Positions 36,215 through 45,838 of a stretch of 64,000 nucleotides of DNA are shown here, one piece after another. The DNA is from JABFSM01 sp963762545 (lineage in GTDB: Bacteria > Gemmatimonadota > Gemmatimonadetes > Gemmatimonadales > GWC2-71-9): assembly GCA_963762545.1 (NCBI GenBank), contig CAVXLC010000002.1, positions 248,001 to 312,000 of the forward strand, given 5' to 3'. The notes beneath the pieces were generated by a model. That model saw only the letters and a program-made list of their open reading frames with translations, was not told the origin of the DNA and did not search any database. Every line of letters begins with the position of its first letter. The first letter of the stretch is position 1. The position numbers and the translations under genes were made by a program.

Positions 36215-37048
36215 ATGGTGCACATCTTCTCTGTCGATGTCGAAGAGCATTTCCAGGTCAGCGCGTTCGATCGCGTGCTCACCCGGGACGATTGGGACAC
36301 GCAACCCAGCCGCGTGGAACAGAATACCGATCGCCTGCTCGACCTCCTGGCCCGATTCGGCGCGCGGGGGACATTCTTCACGCTGGGCTGGGTTGCCGAG
36401 CGCCGGCCGGCGCTGGTACGCCGGATCGTCGCGGCCGGCCATGAGATCGGATCGCACGGCTGGTGGCATTGGAGGGTCACCAGCCTGTCCGCCGATCGGT
36501 TTCGGGAGGAGGTGCGCCGGTCGAGGGAGCTGCTGGAACAGATTTCCGGAACCCCGGTGCGGGGCTTTCGCGCGCCGAGTTTTTCCATCGTCCCGGGCAC
36601 CGAGTGGGCCTTCGACGTGCTGCTCGAGGAGGGCTATACCTACGACTCGAGCCTCTTTCCGATTCGCCGGCCCGATTACGGCTATCCCGGGGCCTCCCGG
36701 ATCCCGAACCGGATCGTCCGGAAGGGCGGATCGCTGCTGGAGTTCCCCCTCGCCACGCTGGCCGTGGCCGGACTGCGAATTCCCGTGGCGGGTGGCGGGT
36801 ACCTCCGCCAGTTCCCGCTGTCGCTGATCAAGGCGGGCCTGCGACAGCTCGGGTCGTCGGGACAGCCCGGCATGTTCTACATCCACCCATGGGAATTGGA
36901 TCCGGATCAACCCCGCTTACCGGTGGGGTGGGTCACCTCCCGCCGGCACTATGGGGGCCTCGGCCACACGCGCCAGCGGCTGGAGACGCTGCTCTCGGAA
37001 TTCCGGTTCACTTCCGTCAGCGAGTGGCTGACCGGACATTCGCTGTGA
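36215..37048 (+). CDS. XrtA-type polysaccharide deacetylase (DUF3473)
   Basis: A 277-aa NodB-fold deacetylase. The metal/catalytic motifs are SVDVEEHF (Asp), GTFFTLGWVAE, HEIGSHGWWH (His pair, here HGWWHWRV) and FRAPSFSI. The C-terminal PGMFYIHPWELDPDQPR segment marks the DUF3473/PEP-CTERM-locus subfamily (TIGR03006 type), which occurs with exosortase A exopolysaccharide clusters. No signal peptide is seen. It probably removes N-acetyl groups from an exopolysaccharide or its precursor. It overlaps the FemAB-like gene by four bases (GTGA). Confidence 0.9.
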   Translation: MVHIFSVDVEEHFQVSAFDRVLTRDDWDTQPSRVEQNTDRLLDLLARFGARGTFFTLGWVAERRPALVRRIVAAGHEIGSHGWWHWRVTSLSADRFREEVRRSRELLEQISGTPVRGFRAPSFSIVPGTEWAFDVLLEEGYTYDSSLFPIRRPDYGYPGASRIPNRIVRKGGSLLEFPLATLAVAGLRIPVAGGGYLRQFPLSLIKAGLRQLGSSGQPGMFYIHPWELDPDQPRLPVGWVTSRRHYGGLGHTRQRLETLLSEFRFTSVSEWLTGHSL

Positions 37049-38076
37049 CGCTCCAGGTTGGCCCCTTCGACGGCCCCGCAGACGAGTGGGACGGCTTTGC
37101 CTCAGGCCAGGAAGGGTTCACCCATTTCCACCGGTTCGCCTGGAAGCGGGTCATCGAGGAGGTATTCGGGCACCAGTGCCTGTATCTGCAAGCTCGCGAG
37201 CCGTCGGGCGCTCTGGCCGGCGTGCTTCCGCTGGTCAGGGTCAAGAGCCTGCTCTTCGGGCATTACCTCGTCTCGATGCCGTTTCTCAACTACGGCGGAC
37301 CCCTTGGCGCCCCGGACGGCATCCGGAGCGTTGCAGACGCGGCGGTGGAGGAAGCCCGGCGGTCGGGCGCCCGACTGCTGGAGCTGCGAAGCCGGGTCGT
37401 GCTCCCGCTCCAGCTGCCCGTGTCGCATCGCAAGATCACGGTCGTGCTCGATCTGCCCCGGGACCCCGAATCGCTCATGAAGGGATTCTCCTCCAAGCTC
37501 CGCAGCCAGGTGAGGCGCCCCGGCAAGGAGGGGGTGATAACGCGGTTCGGCGCCGATCAGATCGGGCCCTTCTATGAAGTGTTCAGCCGCCACATGCGCG
37601 ACCTGGGCACGCCCGCCCTCCCTCGGCGGTTCTTCGAGTCCATCGCTCGTCACTTTCCCGGGGATTCCTGTTTCGGCTGCGCCTGGCTGGGGAACCTGCC
37701 GGTGGCAGGGGGGGTGGGGTTCCGCTGGAGCGCTGAATTCGAAATGACCTGGGCCTCTTCGCTGGTCGAATACAATCGCATCGCGCCAAACATGCTGGTC
37801 TATTGGAGCTTCATGCAGCGAGCGATTGCGGACGGAATGACCCTCTTCAATTTCGGCCGGTGCACCCCGGAGAGCGGCACCCACCGGTTCAAGCGGCAGT
37901 GGGGCAGCCGCGACGAGCAGCTCTGGTGGTATCAGCTGGCCGCCGGCGGCGCGGCGGAGGCGGCCACGCCGTCGCCGGACCAGGGCAAATACAGCTGGGG
38001 GCCGCGGCTCTGGAAGCGACTGCCTCTCGGGGTCTCCCGCCTGCTGGGTCCGCTGATCGTCAAATCGATTCCGTGA
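37045..38076 (+). CDS. FemAB-like GNAT-fold protein (XrtA-associated type)
   Basis: A 343-aa protein starting at GTG 37045. It has the double-GNAT FemAB fold: WDGFASGQEGFTHFHRFAWKRVIEEVFG near the N-terminus, a middle acetyltransferase_6 domain (RSQVRRPGKEG, FYEVFSRHMRDLGTPALPRRFFESI), and MLVYWSFMQRAIADGMTLFNFGRCTPESGTHRFKRQWG near the end. The last part is the hallmark of PEP-CTERM-locus FemAB proteins (TIGR03019 type). Related enzymes use aminoacyl-tRNA to amidate, but the substrate in these loci is unknown. It is coupled at both ends with the deacetylase and the aminotransferase. Confidence 0.85.
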   Translation: MTLQVGPFDGPADEWDGFASGQEGFTHFHRFAWKRVIEEVFGHQCLYLQAREPSGALAGVLPLVRVKSLLFGHYLVSMPFLNYGGPLGAPDGIRSVADAAVEEARRSGARLLELRSRVVLPLQLPVSHRKITVVLDLPRDPESLMKGFSSKLRSQVRRPGKEGVITRFGADQIGPFYEVFSRHMRDLGTPALPRRFFESIARHFPGDSCFGCAWLGNLPVAGGVGFRWSAEFEMTWASSLVEYNRIAPNMLVYWSFMQRAIADGMTLFNFGRCTPESGTHRFKRQWGSRDEQLWWYQLAAGGAAEAATPSPDQGKYSWGPRLWKRLPLGVSRLLGPLIVKSIP

Positions 38077-39252
38077 TGGCGCTCCGCTGGCAGTTACCGG
38101 TCTGGTCGCCGCTCACGCTGGGGGCGGTGGGCGCCGGAATCCTGCCTGGAGCCAATGCCCTCAACACCATCGAGCGCCGGATCAAGGAGGAATACGGCGC
38201 CGCCGGGGTGATGCTCACCGGGAGCGGCACCATCGCCCTGGCGCTGGCCTACCTTGCTTCCGTCGCGGAGGGGGCCAGGCCCCGGGTCGCGCTCCCGGCC
38301 TGGGCCTGCCCGGACCTGATGACCGCCGCGGATGCCGTCGACGCCGAGGTGGTGCTCTACGATCTCGACCCCGCCACGCTCGGCCCCGATCTCGACTCGC
38401 TTCGCGCCGCGCTCCGTGTCGGACCGACCGCAGTCGTCGTGGCGCATTGGTTCGGCCTTCCAGTTGACTTGAACCCAGTCGCCCAGCTCACCTCGGCCGC
38501 GGGCGCGCTGCTCATTGACGACGCGGCGCAGGGGCTGGGTGCTTCGATGAGAGGCCGGCCCGTCGGCGCCGGCGGCGATTATGGAGTATTGAGCTTTGGG
38601 AGAGGGAAGGGGCGCACCGGCGGGGCCGGCGGCGCGCTGCTCGCCAATTCGGCTCGAGTGCACGCCAGGCTCATCGAGCTGGACTCCAGGCTAGCCGCTG
38701 CCCGGGGTGGTGCCAGGCGCATGGTGTCACTCCTCGGGCAATGGGCGCTAGGACGTCCCTGGGCGTACGGACTGCCAATGAGAGTACCCGCTCTCAAACT
38801 TGGCCAGACCTTATATCACTCGCCGCCTGACCTCCGCCGCATGCACCCGAGTGCCGCGGCGGTGTTGTCCCGAGTCTGGAATCTCTCGAGAGAGGAGGTG
38901 GAGACACGGCGTCGAAACGCCGCGCGTTGGCGTGGGATCCTGCACCAGGTTCAAGGAGTGAGAACTGTTTGACGTGGAGGCAGGCGGAAACGCCGGTTGG
39001 TTGCGCTTTCCCGTGGTCGTTTCGTCAAATCTGGTCTCAAGGTTTCGCAATTCAATGATGTCTCGGCACGGTGTTTCGGCTGGCTATCCCTCACGTCTTT
39101 GCGATCTTCCTCTGCGAGCTGGCCGATTATTGAACTCAGCAGGGGAGTTTCCCGGTGCATTGTTACTATCTCGGAATCTCTTCGCGCTTCCGGTCCATCG
39201 CCGGGTTAGGCCGGCAGACGTTCGAGCCATCCTGCAGTGTGTGCAACAATGA
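38076..39252 (+). pseudogene. DegT/DnrJ/EryC1-type sugar aminotransferase, one frameshift
   Basis: Two frames form one gene of about 392 aa. The first (38076-38972, 298 aa) has the PLP fold: GSGTIALALAYLA, ALPAWACPD, IDDAAQGLG with Asp149, and the Schiff-base lysine Lys178 in SFGRGKGRTGG. It stops early. The +1 frame downstream continues the family C-terminus: GGNAGWLRFPVVV, SAGYPSRLCDLP, FPGALLLSRNLFALPVHRRVRPADVRAI, stop at 39252. Removing one T of the TTT at 38968-38970 joins them as GVRTVDVEAGGNAG. If real, the shift removes the C-terminal domain; if a sequencing error, the enzyme is intact. It belongs to the deacetylase-FemAB unit. Confidence 0.8.
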
Positions 39253-39571
39253 GAGCAACGTTCGTCCCCCCGACATTCGCGCCGAAAGCCCAGTATTGCG
39301 ATTACCCGTTGCTGACAAATTATTGACGGTTCCCTAGCGTTCCACGCAGCTCGCAGCACAAGCGCTAAATCCTTTTAAAACAATAAACTACATGAACTTC
39401 TGTAGTGAATAGTTTTTTTGCCTGTATGGCAATTTTGCAGTCGAGCGCATGCGATTGCGCCCGTTTCTTGCTATGCCGTGGCTCCAGTTGGCGGCGGTTG
39501 TCGTGATGATGATCCCGCAACAATTCGGCGCTCGGGCCCATCAGCCCGATCCCTTCAAGGAATCCGCACTC
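39253..39571. other. AT-rich intergenic region before the Ig-repeat lipoprotein
   Basis: No gene is seen. The stretch 39300-39450 is far richer in A and T than the rest of the window. It holds a candidate terminator (39387-39419) for the upstream genes and the motif GGCAATTTTGCA (39428-39439). An 11-of-12 match, GGTAATTTTGCA, lies at 36116-36127 upstream of the deacetylase. A Shine-Dalgarno AAGGA lies about 12 nt before the ATG at 39572. Confidence 0.6.
39387..39419 (+). terminator. Candidate intrinsic terminator
   Basis: ACTACA (39387-39392) pairs with TGTAGT (39401-39406) across an 8-nt loop, and a run of seven T follows at 39413-39419. The stem is short and not GC-rich, and six bases separate it from the T-run, so it is a modest terminator for the 36215-39252 operon. 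Confidence 0.45.
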
Positions 39572-42500
39572 ATGACGTATCTCTTCAAGCTCGCCAGCCG
39601 AATTTCCCGGCTTCGAACGGCGCTCCCGATGCTGCTTCTGTCCGCCGTTGCCTGCATGAAGGGTGAAAAGGTGGACTTCCTCGGACCGAATCCAAACGGT
39701 TCCGCTCCATCCCTCCAGTCCATACGCATCGAACCCAAGGTCGCCTCGGTCCACGCCGGCACCCCGATCAGATTCACGGCCACCGGCTACGGCCCGAACG
39801 GCAGTCCCATCCCGGTTTCGGTCGACTGGACGTCGCAAGGTGGCAGCATCACCGCCGACGGCGAATACACCGGCGCCGCCGCGGGCCAGTTCACCGTGCT
39901 CGCCCGGGCTCGCGGAGTCGCCAACCTGGCGGATTCCGCCTCCGTCGGCGTCTGGAACGCTCCGCTGGACCCGGTCGCCCTCGTCATCTCCCCGGACTCC
40001 GCCCTGATCGAAGAAGGGGACTCCCTCGACTTCACCGCCGCGCTGCTATTGGCCAACAGCACGGTGGCTGGCGGCGCGGTGGTGTCGTGGACGGCGAACG
40101 GCGGTTCGATCACGCCCGGCGGCGCGTTTACGGCCGCCCAAAGCGGTATCTACACCGTGTCGGCCGAGACGGTTCTCGGGCTGCGAGGGTCCGCCACCGT
40201 GTTCGTACGGGCCAGGCTCCACTCGCTGCAGCGCATTACCCTCAATCCCAGGAGTTCCACCCTCGGTTACGGCGCCACGGCCACCTACACCGTAACGGGC
40301 CTGTACACGGACGGGACCTCGGGTCAGCCCGAAGTCGCCTGGAGTGCGACGGGTGGAAGCGTCAACTCGGCCGGGGTCTTCACCGCCGGTAGTCAGGCTG
40401 GCAGCTACCAGGTCGTCGCCCGGAATGCCCAGGGCACGCTTGCGGACACCGCGGCGGTGACCATTGGAGCGCCCAGCGTAGTGGCACTTTCCATCGCGCC
40501 CAAGGTGGTTGCCCTGCAGTCGGGCGCCTCGGTGAGTTTCTCCAGCCTGGCGCGCCTGAGTGACGGCTCCTTCACGGCCATCGCGGTGAACTACCAGGCC
40601 ACCGGCGGGAGCATCAACTCCCAGGGAACCTTTGTCGCCGGGAGTACTGCCGGCACCTATCGCGTGATCGTGACCGCGCTGGGAGTCGCCGGGGCCGACA
40701 CGGCGACCATCTCCATCGTCCAGCCCGTCGCGACGCTCACCGGCATCATCCTGAACCCGGCTTCGGTGTCGCTGGGCACCGGGCAGACCCGGCAATTCAC
40801 CGCAACCGGCGTCTGGAGCGACGGCTCCAGCGCAGATCCCGCGGTCTCCTGGGCCGCCACCGGTGGCTCGATCACCTCGAGCGGTTCGTACGTGGCCGGC
40901 TCGGCGCCGGGCACCTACCGGGTGATCGCCACCGCCGCCGGCGGCGTGGCCGACACCAGTCAGGTGACCGTGCTCCCGGCGGTGCTCAGCAGCCTCACCC
41001 TCACCCCGGCAACCGGCACCGTGCTCGCCGGCCAGAGCCTCCAGTTCAGCGTGGCGGGCACCTGGAGCGACGGTTCGGCCTCCGCCCCCGGGGTCACCTG
41101 GACCGCGACCGGCGGCACCATCACGAACGGCGGTCTCTACACCGGGGGCGGTTCTGGCGGCACCTATTGGGTGATCGCCACCCACCAGGGCGGCACCCTG
41201 GCGGACACCAGCCTGGTGACCATCACCCCGACGGCTCCGGTCCTGACCTCGCTTGGGGTCTCGCCCGCGGCGGTGGTGCTGGCGCAAGGGGCCAGTCAGC
41301 AGTTCAATGCGTTCGGGGTCTGGTCCGACGGCAGCACCGGCACGCCGGCCATCACCTGGTCCGCCACCGGCGGGACGGTCACCAGCGCGGGTCGCTACAC
41401 CGCGGGAAGTACCCCCGGGACGTTCCGCGTCATCGGATCGGCGGGCGGCAAGGCGGACACGTCGACCGTGACGATTTCGGCTCCGGCCGCCACCCTGGCC
41501 AGCCTCTCGGTCTGGCCCAAGCCCACGACGGTGCAGACCGCTTCCCCAAGGCAGTTCAGCGCGACCGCCCTCTGGTCCAACGGCGACACGACCGTCCCCC
41601 CCCTCAGCTGGACCGCCACGGGTGGCACGATCACCAACAATGGGCTATATACGGCAGGTTCTGCCGCAGGGACGTTCCGGGTCATTGCCTCGGGCGCCGG
41701 AAAGGCGGACACCGCGCCGCGTGACCGTGACCGCGCCGACCGGAGCCGTGGTATCCTCGTTCGTCATGACCCCGGCCGCGACCTCGGTCGCCGCGGGGGG
41801 TAGCTTACAGTTCCAGATCGCGATTGGCTGGTCGGACGGCGCCTGGCATCCCGCCACCACATCCTTCACCGCCACGGGTGGGACAATTACGATTGACGGG
41901 CTGTACACGGCGGGCTCTGTGATCGGCACCTTCGCGGTGATCGCCACCTGTTCCTGTGGCGCCGTGGACACCTCGCTCGTGTCCGTCACCGTCGGGACGA
42001 CGCCGGTCCTCACCGCCTTCCAGCTCTCGCCGGACAATTTCTCCCTGGCTCCTGGTGCCAGCCAACAGCTCGGCATCAGCTACGCCTGGAGCAATGGCGA
42101 CATTACGGCCCCGTTGGTGTCATACAGCCCTTCCGCCGGGTCCGTGTCGCCGGAGGGTCTCTACACCGCGCCGATGGCGGCCGGCAGCTACCAGATCGTT
42201 GCGTCGCATCTGGGCGGGGTCCTCAAAGACACCAGCCTCGTAACCGTGACGGCTCCGGCGTCTCCCCCGCCGCCGCCGCCCCCGCCCCCGGTGGGCGGTC
42301 TCTACCGAACCGTCCGGCCAACTTCACCGTCGGTTGAGTCGGACTACGACTTCCCCACGCCGTTCACCAAAGATGGCGACATGGCGGACGGGAGCGGCTG
42401 GCACACCCAGTAGTAACGGCGGGTCTGGTCGCGGTGAACGATTCCACGGACCCGTTTCGTGGCGGGAACGTGCTGCACTGGAAGTACAGTGTGCACCCCG

Positions 42501-43014
42501 ACCTCGGCTTGAGTTCGTCTATGGGCACTTCAACCAGGCGGTGCCGAGCCCGGGGTCGTGGATTATTACGTGGCCTTTGATGCTGGCACAGCGCGGACTT
42601 CGAGTTCAATGCGGTGAGTAACAAGCTCTTCGAGTTGTTGGGGCCGGATCCGCAGGGCGATCGCGTCCGATTTCATGATTCAGAGCAAACGGTTGGATGC
42701 CTATTGGGACTTCAATTCCCAGCGGCAATGCGCCGGGGAAGAAACTGTATAGTCTCTACCCCGAATGTGAGTCCGGGCCCCTCTCCGCTCGGGCGTTGGG
42801 TGAGGATCGAGTTTCGCGTCCACCTTGGGCCGAATGGAAATTTCGACGCTGGATTGATGGGGTACATACGCACCACTACGTCGGACTCATAGACATGTTT
42901 ACTCCCGGCGGTGGATCCGATTTTCACGCTGAACTCGACCTGGGGCGGGGCGGGGGTGCGACCATGCACGACTCGTATCGCCGCGTTGGCAACATCTTTA
43001 TCGCGCATCCGTAA
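39572..43014 (+). pseudogene. Ig-like (Big2-type) repeat lipoprotein with decayed C-terminus
   Basis: ATG 39572 opens a lipoprotein (lipobox LLLSAVAC) followed by ten Ig-like repeats of about 80 aa, each with a WxATGGxIT...GLYTAGxxAGTYRVIA pattern. One extra base in the ACCGCGCCGCGTGACC stretch near 41715-41725 shifts the frame in repeat 8; unshifted reading ends at 41803. Repeats 9 and 10 and a poly-proline linker continue in the next frame to a stop at 42413. From 42414 to 43014 the sequence still matches the C-terminal domain of the copy at 43112-44374, but in broken pieces of three frames (YGHFNQAVPS, SNKLFELLG, WIDGVHTHHY, NIFIAHP). The intact ancestor would be about 1,150 aa, surface exposed, probably carbohydrate-binding. 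Confidence 0.8.
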
Positions 43015-43038
43015 CAAGATCGTCGGCGGTCGATGCGG

Positions 43039-43067
43039 GAGGGGCGGCACTATGGGTGCCGCCCCTC
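43039..43067 (+). terminator. GC hairpin after module copy 1
   Basis: A perfect 12-bp stem, GAGGGGCGGCAC (43039-43050) with GTGCCGCCCCTC (43056-43067), closes a 5-nt loop 25 bp after the stop at 43014. No T-run follows. It is the duplicated partner of the weaker hairpin at 44401-44421. Confidence 0.6.
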
Positions 43068-43111
43068 ATGTGTTGGGCCCGGACCCTTCGCAATATCGAA
43101 GCAGCCTCGTC

Positions 43112-44374
43112 ATGACTCCGGCCTCGACGCCGGTCGCCGCGGGGACTACCTTACAGTTCCAGATCGCGATTGGCTGGTCGGACGGCGCCTGGCATCCCGC
43201 CACCACCTCCTTCACCGCCACGGGTGGGACAATTACGATTGACCGGCTGTACTCGGCAGGCTCTGTGATCGGGACCTTCGCGGTGCTCGCCACCTGTTCC
43301 TGTGGCGCCGTGGACACCTCGCTCGTGTCCGTCACCGTCGGGACGACGCCGGTCCTCACCGTCTTCCAGCTCTCGCCGACCGATTTCTTCCTGGCTCCTG
43401 GTGCCAGCCAACAGCTCGGCATCAGCTACGCCTGGAGCAACGGCGACATTACGGCCCCGTTGGTGTCATACAGCCCTTCCGCCGGGTCCGTGTCGCCGGA
43501 GGGTCTCTAGACGGCGCCGATGGCGGCCGGCAGCTACCAGATCGTTGCGTCGCATCTGGGCGGGGTCCTCAAAGACACCAGCCTCGTAACCGTGACGGCT
43601 CCGGCGTCTCCCCTCCCGCCGCCTCCCTCGCCGCTACCGGATGGACTCTATCCCAATCGGCCAGCCGACTATACGACGGTCGTATCGGACTATGCCTTCG
43701 ATGGGCCACTCCCAGCGAATGGCGCGAGTGGTGCCATGCCCGATGGTAGTGGCTGGCTGGTCATCAACACCAGCCACTACATGACTACCGTAAATGATCC
43801 CACCGAGCGAATTGACGGTGGCAATGCACTTGACTGGATGTACGATGTGCATGCGGACAACGGCTTGAGTACCAGCTATGGGCATGTCAACTATCCCGTC
43901 CCGAGTGGGGTGACGGATTGGTATGTCGCCTTCTCCATCTGGCACTCGGCCAACGCGCAACTCAACCCGGTGAGTAACAAGCTGTTTGAATGGCTGGGGC
44001 AGGACCCGCAGGGGTTCGGCGCCGACTTCATGATCCAGACCGCAGGGCAGGACGGCTTTTGGGAGTTCAATGCGCAGCGGGTCAATCCGACCGCAGTGAA
44101 AAACTCCCAACGGTTCCTCCCAAACCTCAGTGCGGGGCCCAGCCCCAAGGGACAGTGGGTCACGGTGGAGATTCTGGTGCACTTCGGCACCACCGCCAAC
44201 TTTGATTGCTGGCTGAATGGCGTCCACACCCATCACTACACGGGCCTCAGGGACATATACATCCCAAGCGCCGGGTCCGAGTTCACCCTCAATACGACGT
44301 GGGGCGGCGCGGGTGGTGCGATCACGCAGGCATGGCACCGTCGCGTGGGGCACATCTTGATCGCGCATCCGTAA
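43112..44374 (+). pseudogene. Second module copy: two Ig-like repeats plus C-terminal beta domain, nonsense codon
   Basis: One frame runs from about 43112 (ATG in SSLVMTPASTP) to 44374, interrupted only by a TAG at 43508-43510 where copy 1 has TAC (EGLYTAP becomes EGL-stop). After it come a Pro linker (SPLPPPPSPLPDGLYPN) and a domain of about 240 aa (GNALDWMYDVHADNGLSTSYG, DWYVAFSIWHSAN, WVTVEILVHFGTTANFDCWL, SEFTLNTTWGGAGG). The latter is a beta-jelly-roll/LamG-like pattern typical of lectin or polysaccharide-lyase folds; no catalytic assignment is made. It lacks its own signal peptide, so it is a duplicated 3' piece and not a stand-alone gene. Confidence 0.75.
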
Positions 44375-44400
44375 AGGGTCCCGGCGGCCGTGTGCGGAGG

Positions 44401-44421
44401 GGCGGCACCCTGGGTGTCGCC
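44401..44421 (+). terminator. GC hairpin after module copy 2
   Basis: GGCGGCACCC pairs with GGGTGTCGCC with one wobble across a very small loop, between the convergent genes ending at 44374 and 44428. No T-run is present, so function as a bidirectional terminator is only possible. Confidence 0.4.
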
Positions 44422-44427
44422 GCGACG

Positions 44428-45756
44428 TCAACCGGTGTGAGCCTTCAGCCGGGAGGTCCTCCAGCGCCCCGGACATGGCTCTCTCTGGTCAACGGGAGCT
44501 GATGCGACGCCCCGGCGAAGGGTATCCAGGATGGCCGCGGCCTGAGCCCGCCCCACCAGCGAGCTGGCAACGGGCAAGAGATGATAGTCAAAATTGTTGT
44601 ACAGTCGTTCCGGCCCATGGTACGCCTGCAGTGCGGCCAGGTTGTCCACGAAGACCCATTGTTCTTCCGCGGCCAGCACGCGAAGGCGCTCGTACAGGGC
44701 CCGCTCCTGACTCACTCCTTCCTGGTAGGTAATCGGCAATCGCTTGAGCGTTCGGAGCAGGGCCTCGTCGACCGGTTGCTCCCCGGTGAGCTCATACGAA
44801 GGAAGGGGGCTCATCACCAGCAGCATCCCGGGATTCTCGCTGCGCACCAGGGCCATGAGTGCGCGAATCCGGCGGAGGCTCTCCTCCTGGGCGGATGGGA
44901 AGCGATGGAAAAAGAGCTGCTGATTGAGTATTTGGGCGGAGAAGGCGTCGGGATACCCCACAGTCGGCTCGCGCGCCCTCACGAGATCCCGCATGTACGC
45001 GACTACTGCCGAAAGGCCCCCGCCCTGCTGGGCCGCCAGCCGGCGCAGTTCCGACAGGCGAAAGTACACCGAACGTAAGCCGCTCTTGTCTGCGAGGGAT
45101 CGCATCGCGAAGAGTACCCGGCTCCTGTACTGAACCTTGGGATCGTCCAAGAGAAACCACACCGGGGCGGCGATGCGATAGCCGGTAGATTCCGCAACGA
45201 AGTGAGGTCTGTCGTCCGCCCGCAACATGTCATAGGCATCGTTCCCCGTGTAGACGTTCATCACCAGCACCTGGGGACGATAAGGTCGTAGCACTGTCCG
45301 AAAGGCCAGGTAGTCCTGGAGAGGCGAGTACCTTCCCGCGCCGTAGCTGAGTGCCAACGCCCGAATCCCATGGGACACCAGCTCGGATTCGAGTACGCCG
45401 GAGTGAACCTGTTCGTTGGGGGCGCACAGGTCGGTCTGCGAATCGCCCACGACGGCGATTTTCACACTCGTCGAATCGGACTGAATCTGTTCTCGGCTCA
45501 CCCCCGTGCGTACTCCGTCTTCATTCCGCTGAAATTGCGCGGTAGCACCAGTCGAAAACTCGACGCACCGGTCGAGGTGCATCTTCCCGGTTGCAGCGGT
45601 CGGGCGCCACCCCAGGTCTGGGTCGCCGTAGTTATAAGTCGGTGGAAACAGGCCGAACGCTATGCAGATGCCATCGATTCCGAGAAGGGTGATGACGACT
45701 ATGCCGGCATAGGTGAGTGTGCCGGATAGGATCCGCTTGGCTCGGGAGGCGGTCAT
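44428..45756 (-). CDS. SGNH/GDSL-type hydrolase, membrane-anchored
   Basis: A 442-aa protein with one N-terminal membrane helix (about residues 10-35) and an extracytoplasmic SGNH domain. Block I is IAVVGDSQTDLCAPNE (Ser in GDSQT), the TGNDAYD segment carries the oxyanion Asn, and the C-terminal dyad is FDYHLLPVASSLVG. This resembles AlgJ/AlgX- and DltD-like acyl-transfer partners of polysaccharide O-acetylation machines. It lies 82 bp downstream of the GT4 gene, probably as the last gene of the 53229-44428 operon. Acetyl transfer is inferred from fold and neighbours. Confidence 0.75.
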   Translation of the reverse strand: MTASRAKRILSGTLTYAGIVVITLLGIDGICIAFGLFPPTYNYGDPDLGWRPTAATGKMHLDRCVEFSTGATAQFQRNEDGVRTGVSREQIQSDSTSVKIAVVGDSQTDLCAPNEQVHSGVLESELVSHGIRALALSYGAGRYSPLQDYLAFRTVLRPYRPQVLVMNVYTGNDAYDMLRADDRPHFVAESTGYRIAAPVWFLLDDPKVQYRSRVLFAMRSLADKSGLRSVYFRLSELRRLAAQQGGGLSAVVAYMRDLVRAREPTVGYPDAFSAQILNQQLFFHRFPSAQEESLRRIRALMALVRSENPGMLLVMSPLPSYELTGEQPVDEALLRTLKRLPITYQEGVSQERALYERLRVLAAEEQWVFVDNLAALQAYHGPERLYNNFDYHLLPVASSLVGRAQAAAILDTLRRGVASAPVDQREPCPGRWRTSRLKAHTG

Positions 45757-45838
45757 GCGCGGGAAGTCCTCGGTTCAGGCGTGCGAAGGAGCAAGGAGTC
45801 GGCTTGCGAGGAAGGCGGACGGTTTCATGGAGCACGAC

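Larger units (their letters stand above)
41766..44421 (+). repeat. Tandem duplication of the gene's 3' module (about 1.35 kb x2)
   Basis: Unit 1 (about 41766-43067) and unit 2 (about 43112-44421) align with an offset of 1,346 bp at the left end. Each holds two Ig-like repeats, a proline linker, a beta-rich C-terminal domain ending HP-stop, and a GC hairpin. Identity is very high over the Ig repeats and lower over the C-terminal domain, where unit 1 has many small indels. Confidence 0.85.

Noticed and set aside
39253..39571. Recently transferred DNA island because of low GC
   Set aside because: The low-GC stretch is only about 150 bp and contains promoter- and terminator-like features, which are AT-rich by nature.
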